Shown here piece by piece: positions 1 through 10,830 of a stretch of DNA of 64,000 bases (position 1 is its first letter; every line of letters begins with the position of its first letter). Under the pieces are notes generated by a model that worked only from the letters and a program-made list of their open reading frames with translations, was not told the origin of the DNA and did not search any database. Location: assembly GCF_963678635.1 (NCBI RefSeq), contig NC_087063.1, positions 30,020,599-30,084,598 of the forward strand, given 5' to 3'. A program made the translations under genes and the position numbers. The stretch is from Symsagittifera roscoffensis. Lineage: Eukaryota; Xenacoelomorpha; Acoela; Convolutidae.

Positions 1-3000
1 CTTACTGGGTTTTCCTTAGATTTGAAGAGGTCTTCAAAGTTATTCCTGCTGAATTGGGTCGAGTGAGCAAAGTTGGCAATCGCCAAACAAATCAACGACT
101 CATTCAAGGCCTCCTGTAAATTGACCAATTCACGGTCTGATGTCCGCAAACTGAAAGTCAATAGATCCAAAATTTGATACGGTAATGAGAGTATCGCCAG
201 TCGTTGCAGATACACACAATGACAAAGGTATTGAACCAAGAAGAGCTCGTAAGTTCCACAGCATTTTAGTTTGCCCTTGTCTAAGATGTCTTTAACTGGA
301 GGGTTTCCGGGACTTGGGAATACAGTGTCCAGAAAATCCTCCATCGACTCGCCAGGAGTTCCAATACATTTTCCAAAACTGTCCATTATGATTTTTTTAT
401 ACATTTCACTTTTTGTAAGCGTGACTAGTAGATCTCCAACTTCAAGTGGTTGACTTTCACAGCTGAAAGAAAACTCGGTCAGTCTTTCGAGAAGGATCAG
501 AGACCACGTTCTGTAGAAATTGCTCTGCAAAGCAATGTTACCCAAGTATCTAGACCAGAAATTTTGAACAGTGAATTCCTCGTTAGAGCTGAGGCACAGG
601 AAGTAAGCAGTATCAAGCATCCGAGAGTGTTTGATTTGAATGCGAACGAAATTGAAAATGGCCTTAAGTCTGTCTTTTTCTTTGTAACTTGCTTGATTTG
701 GCATGATTTTTGTATTTGAACAGTAGCTGCTCATCTCGTCGTTGAGAAACCCAGTGTTGCCCGAGAGATCTACGGAGGATTTACTCATTCTAGACTTACG
801 CTGAGAAATGGCGTCAGCGTTGAATAAAGAGTTTCGCAGCCTATCTGAAGCTTGTGATTCAGTGTGCTGGAAGGACGACCTTCGGGATCCCTTGCTACCT
901 GCCTTTCGAGACTTTTTCTTCTGGTTTTCAAAATAATGTATATTTTCCATGTCTTCGCCTAAGTTTCTGGAGAAATTTGTGTTCGTATAATCGATGTGAT
1001 TATCTACAACATATTGAATAGCTTCTTCGAAGACAAGTTCCAGTGACTCAAAGACAGAAGTTGAAGTGATGACTTTGCGGCCTGATTCTTCAAGCTCGTA
1101 AGGGTAAGTTGATGGCCGTTTCACTGAGTTTCTACCTGTTCTGTCCGCGTGAAAATCTACGCGACACTGGAAATCACCCCTTGCATATTTTTTATTTATT
1201 CTTGTAGCTATGTCTTGCAGTCTGTAAATTCGATCATCGGTCTTTTTGAGAGATGCTGGATTAGGAATTTCTTTCAACCACTGCGCTACGAGCTCGTCGA
1301 TTGTCGGGCCTGCTGGCTTGGTAGGTTCCGGGTCCTTTTTTGCTCTGCTACTTCTCTGAGTCGTTTTAGGAGTTTCAGAAACCGAAGATTCTGGCTGGCG
1401 GTTGTTAGAAGTGATAACACTCACCTTTGTTGGATCTTGAGGTTGAGATCCAAGTGGCGCTTTCTTTGATGTTTGGCTTGGTCTACTTGGTACTCCTGGT
1501 GGCTGTCCTGATATGCCTGAGCTCTTTGGCGTTGACTGGTTGCCATCTTCCCATGAAGGCTTTGGTTGGGTATTGCTTGAAACACCTTCAGTTTGAGATA
1601 CTTTTGATCCAGATGTCTGAGGTTGTAATCCAGAAACCTTGGAACCCGGAGTTAAGCGCGATGAGCCTGGCATTGACCCTGGTGTTCCTATTTGTTTTGG
1701 CTCCGGCTCTTCAGCTTCCAATGTTTCTCCGGTAATTTGACCTAATGTACCTTCCGGCTGAGTTCCAGATGGCTGTGACATGCCTTCGAAACCTCCGCTT
1801 TTAGTTAAAGTCGGTAAATGTGTAGGAATTCTGTTGCCGTCAGTATCCAAGTCACCAGTTTTTCGATCCTCTGAAGTTTCTGGTGCATCCATTGCTTCCT
1901 GTTCCAGATCTTCATCTATTTGTTCTGGATCTAAGTGTGTCGATGGCTCTATTATACCTTCCTCTCCTAGCGTTTCCGGTTCGTTTTTGTTTTCAACTAT
2001 GTCATAGTCAGTTAAACTAGGTTCCTTATCTGCAACTGGTAGCATACCTCCGAAGTGGTTGCTTCCTTTTGGCATCTCAACGTGTGTTGATTTGGTAGTG
2101 TCTTTTTTGCTGTTACGTTGCGCACGAAAAGAAGGGTTGTCGTCTATTCCAGTTTCCTGCTCTTCGTTAGAAGATGTTTGATTTGATTTTCTCCGATAAA
2201 TTGTTTCAGCTAAATCAAACTCAGAATCTGGAGGCTCTGCTTCCATGTTTGCTATTGATGCATCATAGGGCACCATGTATTCGCGACCTCTCTCTTGCGT
2301 GTAGGCCATTGATGGCTTAGGTATGGGTCTTCCCATTGTTTCGATTGTTCCTTGTGACACCTCTGAGTATCTTGGAAACTGATCTTGTTCTTCAAACTCT
2401 TCGTCTGCGTACGAATCATTGGGAACATCATCTTTCTGGGACCCAGCACCGCTTGGTTCAGGAGGCTTATCTAAGCCCTGATCACTGCCAGATTTATCAA
2501 TTTCTAGCTTAGGCACTCCGTAATTGTTAGAAGGTCTGGCTGAACCGTCCAGAAAAGAGGTTTTATCCTGACCACTAGCATTTGTTATTGATTGTTTTTG
2601 ACTGCTCGGGTTTGAAGGTCGCTTTGAGCCTGGTAAGCTTCCAGAGGGGGCTAATTGACCATTTTTTGATAGTCTGCTACTCGCTTTTGATTTCTCTCCG
2701 CTACCACGTTTTTCGCTACCAGAGCCTTCCCGGTCACGCGTACCGTATTCGGCCGCTTCTGCATTTAATGATTCGGCAACCTTAGAATCGCCCAAATTTG
2801 GTGGAGCGTTTTCTTCTACTAGACCAACAGTATTACTACTTTTTGATCCGCTGAGTTTTTGTGAACTTCCCGCATTATCATTGTGCAAAGCTTTACTCCC
2901 TTGCTTTGTAGTTTCTGGTGTGAGTTCTTCCTTCAAATAACTTCCTTGAAATTTTTGGGAGCCATCTTCTTCCGATTTTCGCGAAGACCTGTTTTTTAAG

Positions 3001-3356
3001 GTTGGATCATTAGCCGATGCATTTCCAGGCTGTAGTTGAGAACCGGTTGCAGATTGTGGAACAGTTTCTTCTTCAGTAACTCCTGAGTTTTTCAAACCAC
3101 TAGCTAAAGTTCTGGACTGATGAGAAGGTCGAGCGGTCTCGAATGGTTTCGGAGTTGAATGACTGAGCACGTCGTTAGGTTCTGATCCCAAATTAGCCGA
3201 ATCTTTAGGAGTTCTTTGAGAGGTGGCTGTAGGAGGTTTGGTGCCACCAAGAGTGGAAACTTTCTTGGAAATTCCCTCAATTTTCTCATTTTCTTCCTCG
3301 TCGTCGCTTTCCGAATCTGACCCCTCGCCTTTTTTGTTTTTGACCTTAGAGGCCAT
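1..3356 (-). CDS. Large uncharacterised protein, partial (runs off left edge)
   Basis: I read the complement as one uninterrupted frame from an ATG at 3356 to the edge: 1,118 codons plus 2 nt. An in-frame TAG lies directly before the ATG, so the start is there unless that TAG is a splice acceptor. The protein starts MASKVKNKKGEGSDSESDDE. Residues 1 to about 680 are low complexity (Ser, Pro, Gln, Glu, Lys; repeated PGS/GSK motifs) and probably disordered. From about residue 683 (PTIDELVAQWLKEIP) the composition becomes that of a folded region. A Lys/Arg-rich patch (QKKKSRKAGSKGSRRS) lies near residue 815, and a Cys- and Leu-rich helical-looking region covers about 890-1118. The last bases at the edge read GTAAG on the coding strand, so the exon may end there at a splice donor. 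G+C is clearly higher than in the flanks. I do not recognise the family. The coding status is well supported by length; the function is unknown. Confidence 0.9.
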   Translation of the reverse strand, partial: MASKVKNKKGEGSDSESDDEEENEKIEGISKKVSTLGGTKPPTATSQRTPKDSANLGSEPNDVLSHSTPKPFETARPSHQSRTLASGLKNSGVTEEETVPQSATGSQLQPGNASANDPTLKNRSSRKSEEDGSQKFQGSYLKEELTPETTKQGSKALHNDNAGSSQKLSGSKSSNTVGLVEENAPPNLGDSKVAESLNAEAAEYGTRDREGSGSEKRGSGEKSKASSRLSKNGQLAPSGSLPGSKRPSNPSSQKQSITNASGQDKTSFLDGSARPSNNYGVPKLEIDKSGSDQGLDKPPEPSGAGSQKDDVPNDSYADEEFEEQDQFPRYSEVSQGTIETMGRPIPKPSMAYTQERGREYMVPYDASIANMEAEPPDSEFDLAETIYRRKSNQTSSNEEQETGIDDNPSFRAQRNSKKDTTKSTHVEMPKGSNHFGGMLPVADKEPSLTDYDIVENKNEPETLGEEGIIEPSTHLDPEQIDEDLEQEAMDAPETSEDRKTGDLDTDGNRIPTHLPTLTKSGGFEGMSQPSGTQPEGTLGQITGETLEAEEPEPKQIGTPGSMPGSSRLTPGSKVSGLQPQTSGSKVSQTEGVSSNTQPKPSWEDGNQSTPKSSGISGQPPGVPSRPSQTSKKAPLGSQPQDPTKVSVITSNNRQPESSVSETPKTTQRSSRAKKDPEPTKPAGPTIDELVAQWLKEIPNPASLKKTDDRIYRLQDIATRINKKYARGDFQCRVDFHADRTGRNSVKRPSTYPYELEESGRKVITSTSVFESLELVFEEAIQYVVDNHIDYTNTNFSRNLGEDMENIHYFENQKKKSRKAGSKGSRRSSFQHTESQASDRLRNSLFNADAISQRKSRMSKSSVDLSGNTGFLNDEMSSYCSNTKIMPNQASYKEKDRLKAIFNFVRIQIKHSRMLDTAYFLCLSSNEEFTVQNFWSRYLGNIALQSNFYRTWSLILLERLTEFSFSCESQPLEVGDLLVTLTKSEMYKKIIMDSFGKCIGTPGESMEDFLDTVFPSPGNPPVKDILDKGKLKCCGTYELFLVQYLCHCVYLQRLAILSLPYQILDLLTFSLRTSDRELVNLQEALNESLICLAIANFAHSTQFSRNNFEDLFKSKENPV

Positions 3357-4320
3357 CTAGACTTTGTTGCGCGAGGGTGCCTCGATAAAAGGTACCCTCA
3401 GAATCAAATAGTTTGTGATTAAATGACCCGAACTAGCCAGGGGAAAAACTGGAGTTTGAAACACGCCGCATAGGAAAATGGCGGATATCTGCCTGTCTGT
3501 TAGCTGAAATAATTGAGCAACTAGTTATGTAAGTGTTATTGTTTTGGCGTTGTTTCAAAGGTGTTTTATAGTTGCCAATTGTTCAAAGCAACCTGAAATT
3601 TCAAAATAGAACACGTGCGCATGTAAGAGTCGAATAATAACATGAATTAATTGCGAACTAAGGATTAAAGTAGACATGAAAAACAACTTGGTACTTCATA
3701 TTTGAATGTAACTTTTTGAAAGGTTTTAAGCCACTTCATACTAACGAAGAAGGGGCGTTGTTTCTTCTCTGGTTTTGTAGAATGGTTTAAAAAAATCTGA
3801 CTAAATCTTATTTTAGAGAGGATTTCATAAATGGAACCGGTTGACTCCACCTAATACCTCTTTCTACCCACTTTTAATTAGTTCCATGAATTTTTTTATG
3901 TGTATCTGTTTTATGGTTCGTTCTATTGTTTTGCGTATGTGTTTTACTGTTCGGATCCTGAAGTGGGAAAGCACTTCGTATTTGTTTGTTTTAGTTCGTA
4001 CTTTTTCACGCTAACTAGTACCAAAAATAAATGTCAGAGTGATATATCATAATAAAAGTCTTCAAGTCATGAATCGATCGATAATTACCCTTGCCAATTA
4101 GCTAGGGTATTGCAACAGGGTACTTGACTTTCTCCTATAAACACTTCGTTCGCAGAATTTCGGACAAAATTTCACGTGCTTTATAATGAATTCAACTCCG
4201 TCTTATTTAACTCTTCATAAATTTTGTCTCTGTACTTTCTCGACATAGTTGCCTGAAATTTCGATTTTTCTTTTTCCATTGGGTGACTTTGGTCTCATTT
4301 ATTTTCGCTAGCATGCCATG
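3357..4320. other. Intergenic, upstream of the left gene
   Basis: No gene is visible. This is the 5' flank of the minus-strand gene and must hold its promoter, but I see no convincing TATA box or other motif. An R4 motif lies at 4091-4165. Confidence 0.5.
4091..4165 (+). repeat. R4 short dispersed repeat, copy 1
   Basis: The block contains GGGTATTGCAACAGGGTACT followed by a pyrimidine-rich stretch and a CAGAATT motif. Similar blocks occur at 10972-11045, 31424-31500 and 37915-37995, with fragments near 13209 and 51447. The role is unknown. It may be a fragment of a larger repeat, since two of the fragments sit just before R3 tRNA-like cores. Confidence 0.55.
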
Positions 4321-4749
4321 AGGAGGGTTCTCATGCTGGAGGGACCGAATGCTGGAAAAATTTCAACCAATCAAATTCGCTAACCGCTCCTATCGGCTAA
4401 ATGCCTTTCTCGCAAAAATCGAAGTTAATATTAACAGAAAATGATAATATAATAAATATACTATATGCAAATATAATAGATGCAGGTATGATAAATTTAG
4501 TTATTTGTTTTTCCATTTGTTGAAATCGGTATCCTAGAAATATTAAAATTGTTCCAATCCGCCTTCGATCCGGCATTAATTTCATTCATCTACTTATTAT
4601 ATAATTGGTCAATATTAGCACTAATGGCCTGGTTTTATTTGCTTACTTTGTGATTTCCCCGAGATTTTTGAATACTCAATTCTGATTGGCTGAAAATAAG
4701 CCAAAATAAATTTCAAGCATTCGGTCTCTCCAGCATGAGGGACGCCACC
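4321..4749. mobile_element. MITE with ~60-bp terminal inverted repeats
   Basis: The left end (CTCATGCTGGAGGGACCGAA) is repeated inverted at the right end (CATTCGGTCTCTCCAGCATG). The similarity extends inward through a CCAATCA / TGATTGG pair. GCATGCCATG stands directly before (4311-4320) and directly after (4750-4759) the element in the same orientation, fitting a 10-bp target-site duplication. No transposase reading frame is present. Duplication length and end structure would suit a MULE-derived MITE, but the superfamily is inferred only. Confidence 0.7.
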
Positions 4750-7254
4750 GCATGCCATGCTATGTTTTCTTGTATCGTAAGTGGCCCTACCTAAAATACT
4801 TCTCAGTCTAGAAAGAAACCGTTTTCAAAATTGCCTTCTCGTAGTAAACTTGACAACGACTGCAGTGAGATGAGCAAAACGTTTTTCAAAAAACTGTCTA
4901 AATAAGGCTTTTTTCCTTTCCTCCACCTGCAAAGTTTTATAAATAAAAAGTTTGTTCACTTTGCTCGATTGCTATGCAAATGGACATGCAGACTAATTAG
5001 GCCACGGCAACACTTTTTGATCGTCTTACCGAACCTCGTAAAACCACTCTCGTTATACCACAAAATCCATGTTGGTGTGAAGTGGGGGGGGGGGGGGGGG
5101 AGGGGGGAGGGAGGAGATTAAAGAGCCCTAAGTTATTGTGAACTTGCATTTTCAATAAAAAAACAATTTGTTCATGCATATCACTTTTTAACACGATCTG
5201 TTTAATTATGATCTACAACAGCGAGAGTCATTTTAGATTGCTTTGTTGAAAACATATTTCTGTTAGTCTAAGTGCTAAAATTGGTAAAAACCTTCTCCTA
5301 CTCAAATTCAGTTACCTTAAAGAAACGTATGCGTTTAATCGACATTTTGCAATGAATTCCTGTCAGTCGTGAGTGGGAAAGTTATGAAAAATTAGATTTC
5401 GGAATTTTTTGCGCGATAAGTTGGTTACGCCCTTATTTATGTTGAAAAAATCTATTGCCTTCGGAAAAATCAAGTTTCGACTTCTCTCAAAAACTACCCT
5501 GCCAAATCTGAGAGTGAGAGTTCAGTCGATGAAACAGGACGCGAGAGTTTTCATACAGAATTTTCAATTTTCTTTGATTTTCTGTCAGTCGTTCTGTTTT
5601 TTTTTTCTAATTGCCTGTGATACGAAGTTCAGCGTCGTCTCTGTGTAAAAAAAAATGTCCAGAAAAACCGGTATGATGTTTTTGAGATTTAGTCTGATTT
5701 CGAGCTAATAATGCAATTATTATAGACTATTATAGTAATTTTAAATCAAGTTGAGACGTGAAAATTTCTAATCCAGTAAAATTAGTTTCGAATTTTTTAT
5801 AGCGCCTTTTTGCGAACAAAATTTTGAAAATATTTAAAAATTGGAAGTTTTTTTTGGTAGACCTGACTTTTTTGTTTCTTCTATGAAGAAATTTGTTGTC
5901 AAATGTACCTAATTTATTTTTACTTGCGAAGTTCTAGACTTCAGTTCAGATTCTCTCATCAACCCACGAACGAAAAACGACGCATTTTGATAAAAAACTT
6001 TGTTTTGTTTTTATGTTCGGAACTTTCTGTGCTACTTGCACTGCAACCGACTATCCTTTGTTTGGATTGTTTTCATCTTGCTCTATTGCGAAGCAAATAT
6101 GAAAAATTGTGATTATAGATGTTCTGTATATTTCTGATTTTCCCAACGCAATCAAATAAAAAATCTTTTGAAATAATGATTGATGCTTTTTTCTTCTTAA
6201 TGGTCAGAGAAGCGTAGGTTGCGATATAATACGAGGCTACTCATTTTTCAAACCCCGTTTACTGACGTTTTTACACAAGTTGTGATTCGTGATTGTATCC
6301 AGCATGGATTTTATCCGCCTTATTGAAGCGATTTTATTGACTGTACATATTATACCAGCATGTAATCAGCTAGGCTCTGAGGCGTAGTGGCTTACGCCCA
6401 GCCTTTGTAAGTTATTGTACGGCAGAAATCAACTAAGCATGCTGACAGATTTTTAAGTTTGAGACTCGTGGAAGCTTTTTTGGAATCTTCAAATGATTAC
6501 TGGAGGCATTTTATAGATAATTCTTCATTATGCATTCATTGTAGCATGCTTTGCGGTAAATGTTGACTACTCAATTCTTAATGTTCGACTTCCTTTCTCG
6601 TTCATTAGTGACAGTTACTTGTTATTTTTTCCACTTCGAGCAGGATATTATACAATTATCTTTAGATTTTCACAAATACGGATATTCGGATGCCAATGGT
6701 TGGATATCAACCATGATATATCAATTCATGATATCTCTCTACTTTAGTTAAACAATGACTGCATTAGGTTGAGCTTGAGCCTTTTACCCTTATATTGATT
6801 TTTATTAGCTAGAAATCAAAACATTTTTTCTCAACACGAGAACAATTTTTTCTAACACGAGAAGTTTTTGCGAGAGATTTTTAAAATGACTGAAAGGTTA
6901 TCAATTCAAGTTTATTCACCGGTTAATAACTTAATCTGAACTTTAAACTTCTTTGAATTGAACTTATGAAAATCAAGCTCTCCTGCATTGCCTTGTTAAG
7001 AAATATTAAGTACATTAGCTATATCAGTGTTTTTTTCTTGCTTAGCCTATAATTTTTAGGCTCCTTAGAGAGCGTCTGACAAAAATTTGTCGTCCTTAAA
7101 GATGATTTTTTTTTCAAATTCGTGTAATTTTAAGCTAGTATAGAGCCCTATTTTTTGATTTTTCTACGCATAAAATCTTTAAAAATCAGTTTAATTTTAG
7201 TCACAATTGCTGCTTTAAAATCTAAGATGAGCGGTTTTGACCTTTTTCATTCTG
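4750..7254. other. Intergenic, no gene seen
   Basis: A+T-rich sequence with many poly-T runs and no frame with coding character. It includes a poly-G tract (5084-5115). Around 5400-5560 it has phrases such as ctctcaaaaactaccctgcc that resemble the ~200-bp satellite at 51770-52460. Confidence 0.5.
5084..5115 (+). repeat. Poly-G tract
   Basis: Seventeen consecutive G residues, then G runs broken by single A residues. It is one of four G runs of 17 or more in the window, all on the plus strand, and has strong G-quadruplex potential. Confidence 0.9.
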
Positions 7255-7680
7255 AAAAGTTGAAAGCGCTTATATTTATCATTCTATCATTTTGATCACT
7301 TTGGCAAAAAAACCATAGTTATATTCTAAAATCAGTTTATGTTCTGAAACATTAAAGCCGATAACATGAAATGAGTAACAGTCATTCAAAAAATATAAGA
7401 ACGTCAGTAATTCAAAAAGAACATATCGATTTTGATCTTGTTATTATAAATCTACAAGCAAGGGCCGAAGATGTAAGTAAGTGCTTCTCGAGTTGACTTG
7501 GCCTCGTGAAAATGGTCTTTTCAGCCTTTCAATTCACTATCTTGTCTACAAACGAGCAAACATATCGATTGATAACGCATTATAATTTAGGTTTGGTAAA
7601 ATCATCAAAGATGTTTTGAAGAGAAAAAGTTCAATGGGTATGTCTATAGCTGAGCGATCATTCTGATCGGAAAATTTATT
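7255..7680 (+). repeat. ~0.4-kb dispersed repeat, copy 1
   Basis: Matches 9548-9985 in direct orientation at about 80-85% by eye. Shared landmarks are TTCTGAAACATTAAAGCC, AAAAAGAACATATCGATTT and GATTGATAACGCATTATAAT. No coding frame or terminal repeats are recognised, so the element class is unknown. Confidence 0.75.
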
Positions 7681-7960
7681 TCTGGTTTCATGTCAATGGT
7701 TTTTCATTATGCGTTTCTGGTTTCATGTCAATGATTTTTTACCGGCATTTTTTGGGTTAAAAGTCAATTAAATAAGAAACGAATTTTTGGTAGGTTATTC
7801 AATAGTTGAATAGAACTAAAATTTGACCGTGGCTTAATGGGTTGACCGTGGTTTCATGTTTTAATGGGTTCAGGCTACAGTTTTCAAATTAATCAAATTT
7901 CCGGTTTCGTGTCAATGATTTTTTAGGCAATTTTTCGGCAAAAATTCAATATTAGCGAGT
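7676..7960 (+). repeat. Short irregular repeats of a GGTTTCATGTCAATG motif
   Basis: The motif GGTTTCATGTCAATG, or GGTTTCGTGTCAATG, followed by a T run occurs at about 7683, 7720 and 7905. Related text (GGTTTCATG) stands near 7848. It looks like a decayed tandem repeat attached to the end of the preceding repeat. Confidence 0.5.
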
Positions 7961-8589
7961 AAGTAGGCCATTTTGCAGGATATCCGCCAGCCGAGTAGAA
8001 TTGAATTTTTACTGCGAATTAAAATGTTTTTATACTTGTGTGGAATTATTGATTACACTTTTTTCGCCTTTTTTATCAAGTCCAATTTATATTTTTCCTC
8101 TATTTTATGAGCGATTTGTGCATCAATGACATGTTTGTATTCATTATGGTTTAAATGTTTTTATGAAATTCTGGCGCTGCATTCGCGGAAGCTTGGAAAT
8201 GGTCACAAATGGCTGCTGTTTTTGTGACAGTTTTTCTCTTTCATTTTTTCGGTTGCTTCAATTTTTAGGTTTAACTAGGTTCTTATTTTAGTTTTCTTAT
8301 TCCTTTTTTGAAAATTCTTGAGCTGTAGTGATGCCTTCAATTGAGTAAATAATCATTTTCGGTGATATTGAATATGTTAGTTTTTTTTTAGCAGTTTTAG
8401 TTTTTTTATTTGAACTTGTGTCAGTGTTTTGAGTCTAGTTAACTGCAACTATCTTGAAGTGTATTTCTTTGCCTGACAATTTTTTTTCGAGAGATTTTGT
8501 TAAGCATTCATGAGCATCCATTTTTGGTTGATCAACCCGTAACTTCTTTTGATGGAGCATTCGGTGCCAATATATGCTAAATTTGAATG

Positions 8590-8870
8590 GCGGAAAACCC
8601 TCGCAAAACACTATAAGGTCCGTATAGTGTTTTGCGAGGGTATTAACACATTTCGCATTAACACATGAAATTATTGGCTTATTTCGCCCCACACACATTT
8701 CGCCCCTCAAATCATAAATTGGCGATTAGTTCCTTGTGTAATAAGTTAGAGGTGAAATAATGTGTGAAATTGTGAAGGGCGAAAAGGGTCACTAAAATTA
8801 AGAGGGGCGAAATGTGTTTGTGTGTGTAAGGAGAAATGTGCTACATTCTTTTGCGAGAGCTCGTTACATT
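8590..8870. repeat. Foldback element with a 19-bp perfect hairpin
   Basis: At 8597-8615 and 8623-8641 two 19-bp arms are perfect inverted copies (core CTCGCAAAACACTATA) around a 7-nt loop. Further in, CACACACATTTCGCCCCTC near 8688 is mirrored by GAGGGGCGAAATGTG near 8802. The right end near 8855 again carries TTTTGCGAGAG, as in the first hairpin. The nested inverted repeats suggest a foldback or MITE-like element of about 280 bp. No coding capacity. Confidence 0.65.
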
Positions 8871-9547
8871 AATATGGTCGACCTCAAAAAGGGGCGCAAA
8901 TTTTTCAAAATGTTTTATGAAAATTCGCCCTTTGTCCAGAGGAAATCCTAGATCCGCACCTGCTCTTGGGTGTTTGATTTTAAAGCGCCAGATTCCGTAT
9001 TGAGCTTCTGGAACTTAAGGTTTTTCGGATCTTATCCTGAGTTAAAGAGTATAATCACTATTGTTGCAAATATTAATGCTTAGCTTATGCTTTTTGAAAA
9101 CCAGGATTGTTTTTAATCTTTCTATTTTTCGAGAAGACCCATTCTTTGAGGGTAACCTTTTATCCAGTGACTTTGCTCTCATTGGATATGCTTTGTTTTA
9201 AATTGTGAAAATATGAATTGTAAATTCAGGTAAGGTTGATTGCGTGATAAAATGAAACCCAGATTGTGTATTTCATCCGCTTTCCTGATTTCTTAGCAAG
9301 TGCCAGAAATATCCCAATGGTAAAATGTAGTTATTTTAAAACATAATCCGGATCATTATTCGCAAGAGAGCCATTGGCTTAAAATATTCCTCTTTCCACT
9401 GCCAACTAGTTCTTCATGTTTGTTGTCGCCGTGAACAGTCCCATATTTATTCAGTTTTCTTTATTTTTCTATTTCACTGCTTTCCATTGAAAACTTTGCT
9501 ACGTTTATTGTCGTTTTTCAACTGGTGCAAAAAAACTCAAAAGATAT

Positions 9548-9985
9548 AAATATCAAGCTTTTTTCTGAATTTTTGGTTGCCTACAATCAATCATATTCAT
9601 CATTTTAGCAAAAAAAAAAACAAAGTATACATTTTAAAATCAGCTTGTGTTCTGAAACATTAAAGCCGGTATTTTCAAATGACAGCCAGTCATTCAAAAA
9701 AAATGAGAGCGTCAGTCGTTCAAAAAGAACATATCGATTTCGATCTTGTTATTAAAAATCTTCAAGCACCGGCATAAGATGTAAATAATTGCTTCTTGAG
9801 TTCACTTGGCCTAGTAAAAATTGTCATTTATGCCTTTCAATTGACTTTCTTGTCTACAAACGAGCAAACAGATCGATTGATAACGCATTATAATTTATAA
9901 TTGGTAAATTCATCAAAGTTGTTTCAAAGAGAAAAATTTCAATAGGTGTTTGTATAGCTGATCGATCATTCTTATTGGAAATTTT
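9548..9985 (+). repeat. ~0.4-kb dispersed repeat, copy 2
   Basis: Second copy of the repeat at 7255-7680, same orientation, with small insertions and deletions. It ends about 600 bp before the TMEM26-like start codon, so it lies in that gene's upstream region. Confidence 0.75.
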
Positions 9986-10597
9986 ATCGGAAAATAGGGG
10001 CACTTGAATTGCTTTGACTGTGGCAGTGCCCTGATATTAAAATGCCATCTGACATTTTGTGAACTACACGTGCATGGCACTGACCCGTCAAAATCCTTTT
10101 ATTTAATCAATTTTGCCGCCAGTCAAATTATATTAAAAATCAATCACTTAGATTTATTTCATCCCAGCCTATGCCTGCATCTGCAAATCGCTGATGGAAA
10201 AGTCCAGCAGTCGGGAAAACTTTATCGGGAAAGCAGTTGCATGTCATTATTTTTCAATCTTAAAGGTGTCTTAGCTTCTCTGTCTCACAAAATTGAGTCA
10301 CTTAAAATCGAAATCTAAGCCTTCGTTATTCTTCATCGATTAAGTTAACCGAAAGTAAATTGAAGAGATTTGTAATTCAATTCCACTTAATTCGTTTTAT
10401 ATCCTTTATCATGCTCACAACGTCGTCAGTTCATGGCAATCTTAGCACCTAAATTGCTTTTCTGCTGTCAGAAGTAGATCGATGATTGTCTCCCAGTTAA
10501 AAAGTGATGTGCTTCGTTCGAAGTTACTATCTATTTTTCTTACCAGCTAATTAATCTTCTGTTTTGTCTTTTCTAATTTTATTACAAACGTTGACAA

Positions 10598-10830
10598 ATG
10601 GCAGGAGTTGAGTTGAACCAGCCGAATTCTAAAGTGTCTTGTATTTCACGCATAATAGAAACATTTCTTCCAAGATGCCTAGTCATAGGTCACGTGTCGA
10701 TGTTGATCGTACGGGCTACGACCCTGGGAAAGCCACTGTTTATGGTGTTACCTCTCGCGCTGTTTTCTTTGTTTTTGATACCTGAAGCTATTTTTACCTA
10801 CGTTAAAACTAAAGCCACTGAGTGGAAATG
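10598..10830 (+). CDS. TMEM26-family protein, exon 1 (N-terminus)
   Basis: The frame opens MAGVELNQPNSK and runs 77 codons plus 2 nt to a GTTAGT donor, leaving phase 2. Two hydrophobic segments are visible, about residues 24-40 and 47-69. With exon 2 the pattern H..., R.T, P.AL...L..E, then KW..P.I.L..L..LP..W.LEL matches my memory of vertebrate TMEM26 across the first three membrane segments. TMEM26 proteins are multi-pass membrane proteins of poorly defined function. The ATG is the first in the frame and its surroundings (AAATGG) are acceptable; an untranslated upstream exon cannot be excluded. Intron 1 is 12.9 kb and filled with transposons. Family assignment is confident for exons 1-2 joined, less so for exon 1 alone. 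Confidence 0.8.

Noticed and set aside
10004-10318. 104-codon frame upstream of the TMEM26-like start
   Set aside because: Begins with TTG, no domain, and partly next to a dispersed repeat.
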